From assembly GCA_945910005.1 (NCBI GenBank), contig OX246739.1, positions 36,590,608 through 36,654,607 of the forward strand: a stretch of DNA of 64,000 bases. The letters are read 5' to 3'. The notes below the pieces were generated by a model. It saw only the letters and a list, made by a program, of their open reading frames with translations, was not told where the DNA came from and did no database searches. The stretch comes from Isoperla grammatica. Lineage: Eukaryota; Arthropoda; Insecta; Plecoptera; Perlodidae. The first letter of the stretch is position 1; each line of letters starts with the position of its first letter. Positions 1-11,712 of this stretch are shown one piece after another. The position numbers and the translations under genes are program-made.

Positions 1-1090
1 ATATCTACTCGACCGGAGCTATGCGATATACAAGTAATGAACAAACTGTTTTATATATATACACTTTCTTCAATGTTTGTCAATAAAGCATCGTTATGGA
101 TTCATGTCTCACATTTCTGCGGCACGTTCATTAAGACGCGGACTGATTATGGGTGATATGATGAGGGATGATGTGGTGAGGACTGAGGGGTGATGCGGTG
201 AGTGGTGGTGATACGGATACCTGAATACAGATGTTGAATTATTATTATCCATAACCGACCGAGAAGTTATTTGTCAACTGAACCCATTTCTATCTGCGTA
301 TACTACAAAAAATGTGCTTCAAATTTAAAATTACTGTAATACATGTAATAATAATTATATTTGTATACATTAGTATTTAGTAGATCAAACTTCGTTATTG
401 CGGTGGAAGCCAAGTGTATGTATTGGTAATATAATAATCGCCTCTTAAGTCGATTGGTTAAATTATCGTTTCACTATTATGAAATAGATGCAATTACATA
501 TAATAATAATTATTATTATTATTAATTATTATCATCATAATTATTAATAATAAAAATAAATAAAAATATAAAAATAAAAATAATAATAATATATATATGA
601 GATTGGGCCCCCTCCCCTCAAAGCAATCGTACCATGCCCTGACTGCAACTTGCCCCCCCCCCCCTCCTCGCCCCTTCACTCACGTTTCATCGCTCTTTAA
701 CCGAGTTAATTAGATTTCGTCATTGTCAATGATATTATTTTGTTGTTATTGTTTTCGTTGTAAACTATTCCCCCAACTCAGCGCTGAAAGGGTTGTTTGA
801 TGTCCGTTAACTGAATTACTAATCACCGTATACCCGTGAGACGAATCCTAAAGTACGCTTATAATTTAGTTAATTTCCTCAGTACTCATGAATACACAGG
901 TAGGCCTAGGTCTGTAATTATTTTATACTGACAAACGAAGTTTGTGTCGTTTCGTTTGAGGAAGTTCGTACAAAGGGGGAGTTGTTATTTTACTTTAAGA
1001 GCGTTTAAAATATAAATTGAGCTGAAAATAACGTTAAAGCACCATCGCTAGATGCGCGGGCGGTTCAGCGTATTTAACTTCAATTAGGAG
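1..1090. other. Intergenic, no gene seen
   Basis: AT-rich sequence without a credible coding exon. It includes a G-rich GATG/GGTG-type simple stretch around 150-215, an AAT/ATT low-complexity run at about 500-598 and a C tract at about 651-664. Confidence 0.6.
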
Positions 1091-1154
1091 TTGGTTGTCT
1101 GTCCTACGTCACTTGGCCGGGGCTCGGGGCGGCCTACTTCTTGCATTGATGTTG

Positions 1155-1440
1155 TGTCGACCTCACATCCGCATCTTCATGTGCGCTGTTTCAACGAACA
1201 TCAACAGATTCCTGACGTTCTTTCACACATTCGTAAACGCAGTATTTCTCTTAGTAGAGTGCACAAGCCTCAGTCATGTCCGCTGTCTCAGGTATCCAAC
1301 CCAAGGCCGTAAATTATCCTTAATTAGAAATAAAAATATGGTAGTAACTATTAAAGTAGAAAATTAACTTGGTTATTTGGTAAGCATGAGTCAAGTTACG
1401 TTGATGAAACTTTACTTGTGCACAACCCTTTACACTGACG
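1155..1440 (+). repeat. Dispersed repeat, copy A (homologous to 17330-17660)
   Basis: This stretch is a diverged duplicate of sequence at about 17330-17660. Shared landmarks in the same order are CTGTTTnAACGAA, ATCnACAGATT, TTTCACACATTCGT, GTAGAGTnCACAAGC, a GGTnCTAAATTA-like stretch, GAAAAnTAAnTTGG and GGnTATTTnnGTAAGCA, ending in ACTTTAC. The homology runs past any reading frame, so it looks like a dispersed repeat or segmental remnant. One + frame here reads LSHIR...RVHK, matching the equivalent frame in copy B, which suggests the ancestor may have been coding. I do not recognise the family. Confidence 0.6.
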
Positions 1441-2220
1441 AGATACTCGTTAGTAATAACTCAAACGAATGCTCAAACCAATTTCGTTATAACGGATGGG
1501 TTTAATCTTTGTTTACTTTGATTGTTCCCTCGTTCTTTTGAATATCAATCCCGATTGTAATATCTAATATGTCATTTAATTTTGAAAAAATTCCCTATTT
1601 GCGTTATTCTGTTATGTTGTTCGAATAATTGAAACTGAAAGTACTCTTTCATAACTCAGATATGCCTAAACTTTAACTTTCAAAATTAGCTAAGGTATCA
1701 TCCATCTTAATTGGTTGATTAAGTCCAAGGTAACTCTGCATGTCGTACTAGGTGGTTGTCATACGACCGTTTTGTACTGTACGTCGATAAACAATAAACA
1801 AAAACAAAAATACATTTTTCTAGAACACATATTGTATATTTGTCAAACTACACGATTTATAAAATTAGCACGCGTATGTGCGTTTGGTAGAAATGTGAAT
1901 TTACCCCCCCCCCCCCCCACCCCCCTTCTCCTTTCCGCTTAGCTTTGTCAATGCTCATGTGCCCGTCACCTGTCATCAGGTGCGTTATTACAAATGGGAT
2001 CATCACATCACGTGTTCAACCCCCTCGCCCCACCCCCCTCCCCCGTCAAACACGCACAATTACGTACACGCACATAGGTACCGACATTTGCACAATCCAT
2101 CTCAAATTGTACTCGTCGTAGTTCGAATCGATCACGGGAAAAGCGTCAGTGTTCACTTCTATATAATCTTATTCAAGAAGTTTCACAACTTTTGTTAGTA
2201 GAATTGATTATAACGTTTTC

Positions 2221-2221
<1 letters not shown>
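1441..2221. other. Intergenic, no gene seen
   Basis: No coding exon is recognised. There is a C tract at about 1904-1925 and further C-rich sequence at 2020-2045. The short ORFs here are translations of low-complexity DNA. Confidence 0.5.
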
Positions 2222-2252
<31 letters not shown>

Positions 2253-2263
2253 AAAAAAAAAAA
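2222..2263. repeat. (C)21(A)21 homopolymer junction
   Basis: Twenty-one C residues are followed directly by twenty-one A residues with no interruption. Such a block is prone to slippage and to sequencing error, so the lengths should be taken as approximate. Confidence 0.9.
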
Positions 2264-2861
2264 TACTTCCCAGTATAATGACTACCGATACACTCCGATC
2301 CGCATTAATGATAATTGTATATCTATTCCTTTCTGAACGCTGAAATACCAGCCAGCTAGCCCCTTACAAAAACAGAGATTTCGGCCTCCCGTATTATTCC
2401 AACGCTGTCACAGTCCTCAATGATTTCAAGAATAGAAACTTCGATTTTTTCTGGCTAAATACACAGTAGGCCTACACGATCTCCGTCATGATTATTTGAA
2501 TCAGAAAACACTCTCGATAACGTTAATTACAGAACGGGGATTTGTAGTCGACAGTTTCCTTCATTTATCAAGACTGGTTATACCAGTTACTCTTTGATAG
2601 CGAATTGGTCACTGGAGGTTTGTCGCGAATTCAACTTTGTGTGTCCATGTGTTCCGTCTTTCGTTCGTGTCATGTTTTTAAAAATGAAAATGATGCTCTG
2701 GTAGAGTGTTATAAAAAACTACGAAAAACATATTGCGCTGTGACGAAGCGAGGTAGTTTTAAAACAGTTAATTATTAAATTCAAATGGATATCTATTGGC
2801 AAAACACACTTTCGTGGGTGGATTTGTCAGAAATGTAAAAAAAAAAACCTTGAGTCGGAAT

Positions 2862-3062
2862 CTAGCCCAGGTCTTCCACTTGCCCACTTGACTCCTTTTT
2901 TCTATTAATTTTATTATTTATTATTTTTATGACTCCATCCTCCACTACTTTGACCACAACTGTACCAGTGGGCTGTATTCCACATACTCCTGCCAGAACA
3001 GCTAAGTCACCACCGTCCATCTGTTTACCATTGATCGTTACCCCCGCCATTAATTCCTCCAT
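2862..3062 (-). other. Possible coding exon, unknown protein
   Basis: A 66-codon minus-strand frame starts with ATG directly after a TTACCAG splice-acceptor-like sequence. Residues about 1-44 (MEELMAGVTINGKQ... to VVVKVVEDGV) have ordinary protein composition; the remainder becomes Lys/Asn-rich, as expected of translated AT-rich intron. I do not recognise the family, and no partner exon was identified. It may be chance. Comparison with related genomes or a transcript would settle it. Confidence 0.15.
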
Positions 3063-4280
3063 CTGGTAAGCATTGATCCTCCAGCAGCCGTCACCATCAC
3101 ACCACTAGAGATGTTTATTACACACGAACACTCCACACTGGACACAGCGAGATAACGAAGGTCAAACAGATCGTGTGACCCTTTACATTCAAATCCATAA
3201 GTCATTCAACTCACTAGCTTGTAATAATAGCGTTACTACATCTTGGATAACATGGCTGTCCGCTCCACATGATACATAACATAACATGTTGTTTATTTCG
3301 GATGAAGACTGAACACGAGTTTGTATGTTGAGTACTTTTTTTATTTTGTAAGCAGCGGTTCTGTGAGAAACTGTACAAGTATTTTATTACCCTATGAACT
3401 ACTCTGTTGAATATACTGACCTAATGAGATATACACGTGTATTGTACTTTTTGTTTATTCATCTGTGACAATCGACAGTTAAATCTATCCCCGTTCAACG
3501 TGTGTGCATTGCGATGGCGTAGATAAAAAAATGATTCTAATTCTAAACAAAATAAGCCATGGAATATATTTTATTAATTTACATTTATTTATTTGTTTAA
3601 TTGAAGTATGAATGTGATGATCAATGAACATCCATGGACAGTTGTCTATGAGTCTTGTGGTGATGACATTTGTGAGTTAGCATCGAAATCTGCTCACTTA
3701 TGAACACGTGGGAATAGTTTTAGTTTTGTGTCTTTTAACTTGTGTTCTGTTTTATTTCTTTGTGTTGTTTTGTTTACTTCCGTGTATCGTCCTTCAGTAT
3801 TCATCTATGTCAGACGACGCAGCAAACTTTTTAAATGTTCCCCTCACAAACTTTCTATAAGACGTCTCGAAACATCGTCAGGGTTGTCCAGATCAAGGCG
3901 TCACAGTTGATTGAACTCTAGCGGCGTCGCGACGCCAACACAAACACAATAAATAAGAGAGGATTTGTCTTGTCGGCGACCGCACGCCGCGCTGCTGTCT
4001 GTTTGATTTCGAGATTTAGATAAGTGATCGCTGACGTTTAGCAGGAGACTCTCCCTCATGGAGGGGCGTGATCGGCTAAGTCTAACGGATGTCGGTGTGA
4101 ACCTAGCTCCGACACGAGGAGCTGTGTATACATGGCTTCAAGGTGACTAGAGAATAGATCTAGCTTGAACGCGGATAGCGGTTTGAAGCTAGCGTCAACC
4201 CGATCTTAGGATGAGAAACTAGTTTCAACACAGCTAGCGAAGTGTGCCTAGCTACAATGTGGCTATTGACTAGCAAATAA
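3063..4280. other. Intergenic, no gene seen
   Basis: No exon is recognised. A CpG-bearing patch at about 3960-4080 could be regulatory, but nothing in it is diagnostic. Confidence 0.4.
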
Positions 4281-4289
4281 ATTTAGATT

Positions 4290-5260
4290 TAACACGTTTA
4301 GGAGTGAGAACGTCTCATCGATGATGCTAGCAAATTAAACTAGCTACAACACGTTGGGTAGTGAGAACTAAGCTTCCATGCGGCCAGGTAAAGCAACTAA
4401 CTTCAACACGTTCAGTAGTGAGAACGTAGCATCAACTTTCTGTTTCAATGCCACTGCAGTGGTGTAGTGGTGCGTATACGGGCGTATACGCCGTATACGC
4501 ACTGCTCCGTCTAAAAAACTTTCGTATACACACTGGTTTTGGTTATGATACGAGTGATACGCAATGATACGGTCGTAACATGCCTCGAATGACGGACACA
4601 TTATTCACGATTGTCAGCTTTTCGCCATTGATAAAATTGTGCTCTCTGGCACTGGCATTTAATTAGCACAAGGCCTCAAATCCTCTAAGACCACCCTTGG
4701 ATCTGGGAGTCGTGATATTCAATTTTAAGTCCCGCGTCCCGCCAATACACCAAGTGGGATACAATTGTCTCGCTTGGTAAAAATATTGCGGTGTCAATTA
4801 TCAACAGCCTATCAACAGATATACCTCCTATACGGGCCACGGGCACGGGCGGCGTGTGTGTTGCCAAACCACTTCCCAAGCCCCAAAACGTATTCCTGAA
4901 CAATTCTCGTCAGTGTTCCAATTATTTGGTGATTTTCTGGTTTTGCACTACAAAAACTGCAGTATTTCGGGATTGCATTCAGTCCGGTATTGGTATCTAA
5001 AACTCTCAAAACACACTCTAAAAATTCTGTTTTTTTTTAATCGCCTGCGGTGCCATTGTTGGGGGGCTCTTTCCCCCAAACCCCCCCCCCCCCTATGTTC
5101 TTTTGTCTGAAAAAATGTGTCCCTCCAGCTTCCCACTGAAGCGTATACGTACTGGTAAATTTGGCACTACACCACTGTGCCACTGTGAATATATAATGTA
5201 CGAATCTGTAGTGTCAACGCCATCAGTAGTGAAAACTTAGCTTCTAAAGAGGCAGCAATG
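4290..5260. repeat. Degenerate minisatellite interrupted by a hAT element
   Basis: Loosely repeated blocks resemble CTAnCTnCAACACGTTnAG followed by TAGTGAGAACGTAGC. GAGTGAGAAC or TAGTGAGAAC occurs at about 4303, 4358 and 4423, and AGTAGTGAAAAC recurs at about 5225, beyond the inserted transposon. Unit spacing is about 55-65 bp, and the copies are too diverged for an exact period. Confidence 0.5.
4457..5177. mobile_element. Non-autonomous hAT element, 721 bp, with 8-bp TSD
   Basis: The terminal inverted repeats begin CAGTGGTGTAGTG on both ends, the CAGTGGnGTAG form common in hAT elements. They are flanked by a perfect 8-bp target duplication, TGCCACTG (4449-4456 and 5178-5185). Subterminal GTATACG motifs cluster near the left end (4472-4500) and recur at about 5143. 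A strong G/C hairpin lies near the right end (about 5055-5092). No transposase is seen, and the ORFs inside are short and unrecognisable. The element sits in a degenerate minisatellite. The intact duplication suggests a fairly recent insertion. Confidence 0.9.
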
Positions 5261-6030
5261 TGAGCTTATAGTTTCTCTATGGGAAGTTGTGTAAGCCAAG
5301 TTTCAACACCAGTAATGCTTTGATTCTAAGTTCATCATCACTGTCAATGTCAAAACTTCCAAACTTGGTACTTCAGCGTGAATATACCTTCGTCGCGGTT
5401 AAGGTGAAACCTAGTATAGTGGGTGGTTAACTTGCTAGAAGTGTGAGCTGGGCTTTAAATTACAACACCGGTAACAGTGTAAAATAAAACTAGTAAGAAC
5501 AAGGGTTGATGAATGTTTAAGAATTTTTCCCCTCGTCCGGTCTTGGAAGTTTAAGTTTATGTAAATGGGAGAGGAACCCCGTCGTGAATCATGTGTTGTC
5601 ACCGCTGCACCTGTGAACTGTTGTCTGCTTGCAGCGAGCTCAACATGTCAACAGAGTTTATGTAAAGTATAAACTCGGTGACAAAGGCAGCTGAAGATCT
5701 CGGAAGGGAAAAGAAAAGAATTGTAATTATCTTCTCGATCCCCCCATCACTCGTTTTGTTTTACCGAGTTAGTTAAACAAATAAAGTTTACAGCAGTTCC
5801 TGTCAAGTATTGTTTTGTCGTTTATTTAGTATTACTGCAAGAGCAACTCAGTAAATCTGAGGTTTAACGTTCATTCATTTAGCCACATCCATGCAGTGTG
5901 CTGCAAGAAAAATAGATTTTGTACAACCGAGGACTTAGTATTTTCTTTTTATAATGGAAATAAAAGAACAATTATAGGGATAATCTAAACAACTAATAAA
6001 TTTGGCATATTATAATAAGCCTAACAAGCC
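5261..6030. other. Intergenic, no gene seen
   Basis: No exon, RNA gene or clear repeat was recognised. Confidence 0.5.
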
Positions 6031-6033
6031 TAA

Positions 6034-6180
6034 GGTTCAGTCTTACAATGTCCCAATAACTACTTATTCGTCGAATAGCTTGTTGTCTCCATGGCAACGA
6101 CCAATCAAAACTCTTGAAATCCTCCAAATAGCTTAATTGCTACAAATAACTTTCCTATTGGGAGATTGTAAGACTGGCCC
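6034..6180. mobile_element. Short MITE, about 147 bp
   Basis: The ends are inverted repeats: GGTTCAGTCTTACAATGTCC on the left, and on the right the reverse complement reads GGGCCAGTCTTACAATCTCC, both followed by CAATA. The flanks are TAA (left) and TTA (right). That fits either a PIF/Harbinger-type TWA target with one substitution or a TA target. It has no coding content. Confidence 0.7.
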
Positions 6181-6183
6181 TTA

Positions 6184-7460
6184 GCCTAAGCCAAAGCCTA
6201 ACAATTCCACTTCCCAATACTTTCAGTTGTAACGACGCCATTTGGAAGTTTGCAGACTTCGCGATCTATGAATCTCCGACACCAATAATGACGTTACTTT
6301 CTAACTAAGTATGAACAACTTTGAGCGGCAGAGCCTCAGACTGGACCCATGGCAGGACGTATATTATGGCACGAGGGACAGATTCATGCTTTGGGGTGCG
6401 AATTAACCGGTCCAACGTTGTATCCTGTATGACCTTTCGGTGACACTTGCCACGCTTCATGGCGCTTCTGCTGTTCCTGATTAATACGATCCATGCATTG
6501 TTGAAACTGGGCATTCAAACTGCCTCAATACTAAACTAATTCGACTGAGCAGTTCTGTGCTCAAGCCGAATAGATTGTAGAGTCTATATTGACACTAACG
6601 AAACGCGTGTCCCTATTCATCTAAATCTAATCTATTAATCTAAATCTATTCATGTGCGGAATACATACAATAAATTAAGAATATTTCTGGTTATTTGTTG
6701 TACCAAATTACTGACGATGTTTATTTACTTAATTTAATTCAACATTCATTTTATTCCAACTGTTACATCCGTTACATCGTGCATACAAATACAGATCATA
6801 CAAATACAAAATACTAATTATGCGTGTATAATACAAATGTATTATACAATCCAACCAAATATAGGCCTACCAACTGTAGGCCTATATTATATAAATTCAA
6901 AATTCATTTTCCCAATTTCGAAAATATTTTCAGTCATGAAAGTAAGCTAAAAGTATGTGTGCTATTCTGCAATGTTTCAAATGTTCATACATCTAGCAAG
7001 CTAGCTGTACACACACTACACCCCTGTACTTGCGTCTACTTGCAATAGCCAGATGTGTTTTCATCACAACCATTCTTTGCCATCTTGCTTACCAAACGCA
7101 GCTCTCACCACATCACACAGACACACACACTCCAGCTTAATGAAACGCGCGTCCATGGGACTTTGTAAACGCTCTCAAAAAGAAGAATCGTTTTTAATTA
7201 AAACAAATATTTTTCGCGTAATATTTCATTGCAGGACTCGTAGCGCGGGCGGCTTTACCTGCTTTTTAATTTTGTTTCTTGCCATGAGGTTTTAAAATGC
7301 GTAGGCCTATCGGGCTCAAAGGATTTCGTCCCTAATCCCACCAACCCTCCAAAGCGCACTCGACAGACTTTTAGGCTGATTTATTATTTAACGACCTACA
7401 CACAATTTGGTCCATATTTAAACAGAACATATTAGGTGTATAACACCACCACATTACCGT
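6184..7460. other. Intergenic, no gene seen
   Basis: Nothing coding is supported. TAGGCCTA words occur at about 6862, 6877 and 7302. Confidence 0.5.
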
Positions 7461-7855
7461 AATCTGGAGAGACACTTCGGCGCAACCAAACTGCAGAATG
7501 GCTTGGCCTGATAACAGTGACGTAGTTTGTAGAGGTGGTGTAGACTGGCAGAGTACGGTCTACGTGTGGGTAGACTAGTGGACGGGTAACTTGTGTAGAC
7601 TTAGACTGGTATCATGGACTGGTATAATCTGGAGAGACACTTCGGCGCAACCAAACTGCAGAATGGCTTGGCCTGATAACAGTGACGTAGTTTGTAGAGG
7701 TGGTGTAGACTGGCAGAGTACGGTCTACGTGTGGGTAGACTAGTGGACGGGTAACTTGTGTAGACTTAGACTGGTATCATGGACTGGTATAATCTGGAGA
7801 GACACTTCGGCGCAACCAAACTGCAGAATGGCTTGGCCTGATAACAGTGACGTAG
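7461..7855. repeat. 165-bp tandem repeat, 2.4 copies
   Basis: Units start at 7461, 7626 and 7791 (AATCTGGAGAGACACTTCGG each time), giving an exact 165-bp period. Copies 1 and 2 look identical by eye, so the duplication is young. The third copy follows the unit for about 65 bp and then diverges. The unit contains several GTAGAC and ACTGGTA words that also make up the degenerate array to the right. Confidence 0.95.
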
Positions 7856-8400
7856 ATTGTAGACGTAGAGTGTAGACTGGCAGAGTAGATGGACTAGTAG
7901 ACGTGTAGACTAGTAGACTGGTATAGGATGTAAACTGGTAGGGTGGTGTAGATGCCTAGAGACGCAAAGATTGTAAAGTTTACTGTACACTGGAAGAGTT
8001 GTGTGGATTGTTTTAGTGTAGACTGACAGATCTGTATTCTGTAGGTAGACAGTTAAATGGTGTTGTGTAGACTAGTAGAGTGTTGTAGACTGGCAGATCT
8101 GTATTCTGTAGGTAGACAGTAGACAGTTAAATTGTGTAGACTATAGTAGAGTGTTGTAGACTGGTAGAACTTAAGACTGGTAGTGGTCTAGAACGGCGTA
8201 GATTGTATTTTGTTACCATTAAAGTTGTGTAGGCTGTTTGAGTGAGACGTGAGACTGGAAAGGTGTAGAATGGTTATGCGATGTCGACTGGTAAATGAAG
8301 AAGACTAGTAGAGCAGTAGAATGTTGACTGGTAGAGAGTGCAGACAGGTAGAGTGGTGCAGGTTGCAGACTAGACTTGTAGAGTAGACAGATACGAATAT
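7856..8400. repeat. Degenerate GTAGACTGG-rich array
   Basis: The region is densely filled with variants of TGTAGACTGGTAGAGT. It includes a longer internal duplication (CAGATCTGTATTCTGTAGG at about 8027 and 8095). It is continuous with the 165-bp repeats and is probably the older part of the same expanding minisatellite. Confidence 0.8.
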
Positions 8401-10249
8401 TGTACAGTGAAAGAGAACCACCCCAGGCTAGCTAACCGTGTGATAAGACTTTACTAATTACAGTTACACGAACGGCTACCGAGGTCTTCAATTCACACTG
8501 CGAGCGGTCAACCCCTAACTTACGCACTTTAGCTGAGTGTTCACAGTTCACAACCGTGGCAGGTAACAATGTACGTGTAGCTGTGCTGAACAACCCTGAG
8601 CCGATACCAACATACAACGGAATAAATGCCCGCGTCGAGGCACTATTTATTCTACCCCGTATAGTAGAGTTCATTCCATTACTACTACTAGTTTGTGGAC
8701 TTGAATTTTTAATCGCGCCTTCTAACGAAAAACCGCTCAGAGCTGCGTCGCTGTTTCACTCTTCTTAATACCTTTAACTATTCCGTGCACGACGTGTTTA
8801 CCTGGTATATTATCTGAACGCCGCTTCACAAAGTTTGTGTTTCCCCGTCAACACGTTGAGAATGTTAAAAAGCAAATACTTTGTTTGTTGGTTTTGCGAT
8901 GGTCTTATTGTTACTCTACACATTCATGACTACTGACTCATTGGGTGATCGCACTTCTAAATGAAATAATTTAGTTAAATTGCACATTGCTAGTGACCGA
9001 TAGGTTTATATTTCGAGGAGTGAAGAACTACTCATTCAATTGCAATGTATATGTTCTAAAACCATATATATATATTGTGTGCTATGTGTGTAAGTCAAAT
9101 ATGTCAATAATTATTATATGATTTCTAATTTGTTCACAATTTAAAGGTAAATAATATAATTTCTTGATGCCATTTTAACTACAGTTATAATAGAACTTCA
9201 AGATACTGTTACTTTATGTCTTAGGTAAATGGAATCAAAAGAAGTTAAAAGCTAAAACGCCAACGAACGAACACTTTGAATGTTATTACGCAACTCCTAC
9301 GTACATGAACTTACTATATTCTCGAGTAGGTCTCTCATCCATTCTGAGATGAAGTTGCCGAATGTGCAAAAGCGGTAAAAGCTAGAGCACTTTTATGAAG
9401 TGGCCTCGGTCAATATTTAAAAATATTTTTTTAATTACTCCTATTTCCAGGATAATTCAACCCACATGAACGTAATCCACAACATTAATATTAGTGGCTT
9501 TGATTCTATTTGTAACACAATTTCTAACCAAATGGAGTATAATTTTTAGTTATTAGTTTTAAATTAAGATCAAGTTCAGTTTTAGTTTGTATTGAATACA
9601 CGATTTCGAGGATGAAACTGAAGGTAACTAAATATATCCTTTAGATAGTAACATAATTTCGAGTTGAATAGCAATATGATGGCAATCGAATACACCTATA
9701 TAATACCATGTTCTGTCGGCTCCATATCACTAGAAACAAGACACCTTTTGACCGTCCGTTCCTGATAGTGATAGTGGCGCTCCCAGCAATCCGCACGGCC
9801 TTTGAACGAAACTCAAGTGTGACGGGGGTGAAGGATTCCCTGAAAGCATATCCCCAAAGTAGAAAGTTCATGTACACCGAAATTGTATGGCAACATTTCG
9901 TTTGATGGTGTTTCAACGCACGTGTATTCGTTGTGCCTCTTGGGTGTGTTGTCAAAACTCAAAAGGGTGGGTGTGTGTGTGTGTTGAGTGTGGCGTCCAA
10001 TAAGCACATACCAATAAGTATTCGCGGGTCAAGTGGTCAGCGTGACGTTGCCCTCGCGCGAAAACATGGGCCTCCCGTCGAAACTCTCGTGGAAAGGCTC
10101 GAAAGGATGCGGAATCCAATAGCGAGAGTCGGGCGAAGCGTTCCGCAGATTCCGAGCTCAAATTCAAAGATAAGAATTAAATTGAGAGACGTCGCGACGC
10201 TGTGAGGGAGATTGAGACGGATGGTGGAAGGGAGGCAAGTAGGTCAAGT
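8401..10249. other. Intergenic, no gene seen
   Basis: No convincing exon. ORFs of 60-104 codons on both strands overlap one another and have no recognisable domains. Confidence 0.5.
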
Positions 10250-10417
10250 TACGTCACAATAGTAATTGTACCGGGGTATGATAAAGCCACGCCCCTTTGC
10301 ACGCACATAAGTTAATCTGCCGTATCGGCTGCGTGTAAGATTGAGTTCTCCACGAGGTAGATGAAATAAGGTGTTTTAGGTGGTTAGCTTTCTATCAGGA
10401 AAACAGGAATCGGGAAA
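10030..10417 (+). promoter_or_regulatory. CpG-rich candidate promoter
   Basis: CpG dinucleotides are unusually frequent at about 10030-10200 compared with the flanks. Further right are a GTTACGTCAC element (CRE-like, about 10249) and GCCACGCCCCTTT (SP/KLF-type GC box, about 10289). It lies just upstream of the ATG at 10418. The promoter role is inferred from composition and position only. Confidence 0.35.
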
Positions 10418-10677
10418 ATGGGAAGTTGTTGCAAAGAGGTAATGAAATATACTGTTCTATTTTACGTGTGTTCTTATATTTCTTGTTCTAAGTAATCTGT
10501 AATGATTTAAATAATGAACACTTGGAAATGCGTTCATTTATACATCCGTTACCACTTTTCAAATATAAATATTTTATGTGTGTTTGTTTGCAGGCTGCGA
10601 TGAAAAATAATGTTTGCATAGAGCCATTTCCCGTTAACCCCATTATCCTAACGATGTTAACAAGGATATTGAAGTGA
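10418..10677 (+). CDS. Possible two-exon gene start, N-terminus MGSCCKE
   Basis: An ATG in good context (GAAAATGG) opens a seven-codon exon, MGSCCKE, at 10418-10438. It ends at a donor, GAG|GTAATG. A plausible acceptor, TTTGTTTGCAG, precedes 10594. Phase-0 joining gives a second piece of 27 codons (beginning AAMKNNVC) that stops at TGA 10675-10677, for a total of 34 residues. The Met-Gly-Ser-Cys-Cys start is a classic N-myristoylation plus dual-palmitoylation signal, as in several membrane-anchored adaptors, so the first exon may belong to a longer protein whose later exons lie elsewhere. A CpG-rich segment lies upstream. I cannot assign a family, and the second exon could be wrong or could be a short alternative end. 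Chance is possible. Confidence 0.3.
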
Positions 10678-11274
10678 ATAGCATACCAGCTTATAAGACA
10701 TTTACATCCATGCCTCTATATAATTTTATTTTCATGCAGTACCATTGCAAAATTCATATTTTTATTTTTACAAACAATACAAATATATTTTCTTCTAGTG
10801 ATGAAACCATGTTTAATTCAAAATGCCAGTTTATACAGACAATAGGACACACATTCAAACTCTTTCTATTTACTATACATAATTCTTCCTTGAGCTATAT
10901 TCAGGAGATGTGACTGCGTGGACAGTTAGTCAAACGCACGCAGTAACGCGCAGATCGCGACCAACGGAAGCGGACATCCAATCCAACATGGCCGTCACGA
11001 ATGGCCGCCGCTACCATTTAGTGTTGACCAATTTGAAATACAATCGACCGTTTACGGAGCCACCGATGCGAGGGAGATTGTCTCTCTGTTGTGTTATCAG
11101 CAATGTCAAACAAATGTCTCTCGTGGTTAGAAGGCAATGTGTTTGACATGGCCTTATGCTAATATCTTAGCGCAGCTGGCATTGCAGAACCTATGCCCCA
11201 CACTACAGAAATGTATCTCGAAACAAGCATGGAGATACATTTATGGATGTGCATGGAAACGTTTATAATGGTTT
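10678..11274. other. Intergenic or intron, no gene seen
   Basis: No recognisable exon. An ORF at 10910-11146 is CpG-bearing but resembles nothing known to me. Confidence 0.4.
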
Positions 11275-11281
11275 GTTCATA

Positions 11282-11712
11282 TTTATTTTTATTTATTTAT
11301 TTTATTGTAATTAAGGCCAGTGTATAGTGCACTTAATGCCCTCTTTAGCCTGATGAGTGATAATTGATGAATGATGATGAGGAAGGGAGGAGGGGAAGCC
11401 TAGTACCGGCATGTAGCCTACTCCTGTCGAAAAGTACCAAGGGGACCATCGCCTTTACGTCCCATCCGAAAGGACGGTGTAACTTTGATCAGTCATATAG
11501 GTTCCTCCACTAACCTGGACTGCCGAGCAGTTGACGAGAAGAACGAAGCTGTTACACAGGCTTATCGAACCCTCCAATCTGCTCAAAACAACGGTAACTA
11601 GTGTTTCAGAGGCGAGTGGTCACCCATCCACCTCCTGACTTAGCCCGAGGTTGCCTAACTTCGGTGCTCGTATGGGAACTGGCTAAGCGACCGCGGCTAA
11701 ACCGTTGGCTCA
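11282..11712 (-). mobile_element. 5S-rRNA-derived SINE (SINE3 type), full-length copy
   Basis: Read on the minus strand, the element begins GCCAACGG and contains GAAGTTAGGCAACCTCGGGC, then GGTGGATGGGTGACC. These correspond to box A, the intermediate element and box C of the 5S rRNA internal promoter. A family-specific body follows, then an A-rich tail (AATAAAATAAATAAATAAAAA, on the + strand at about 11283-11310). A 7-bp GTTCATA occurs on both sides (11275-11281 and 11713-11719) and is the likely target duplication. Transcription would be by RNA polymerase III from the internal promoter. Two partial copies occur at 24808-25078 and 25317-25524. Confidence 0.85.

Noticed and set aside
10418..10438. 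Assignment as FRS2 exon 1
   Set aside because: MGSCC is shared with that adaptor, but the following residues and exon do not match, and the motif alone is common to many acylated proteins.
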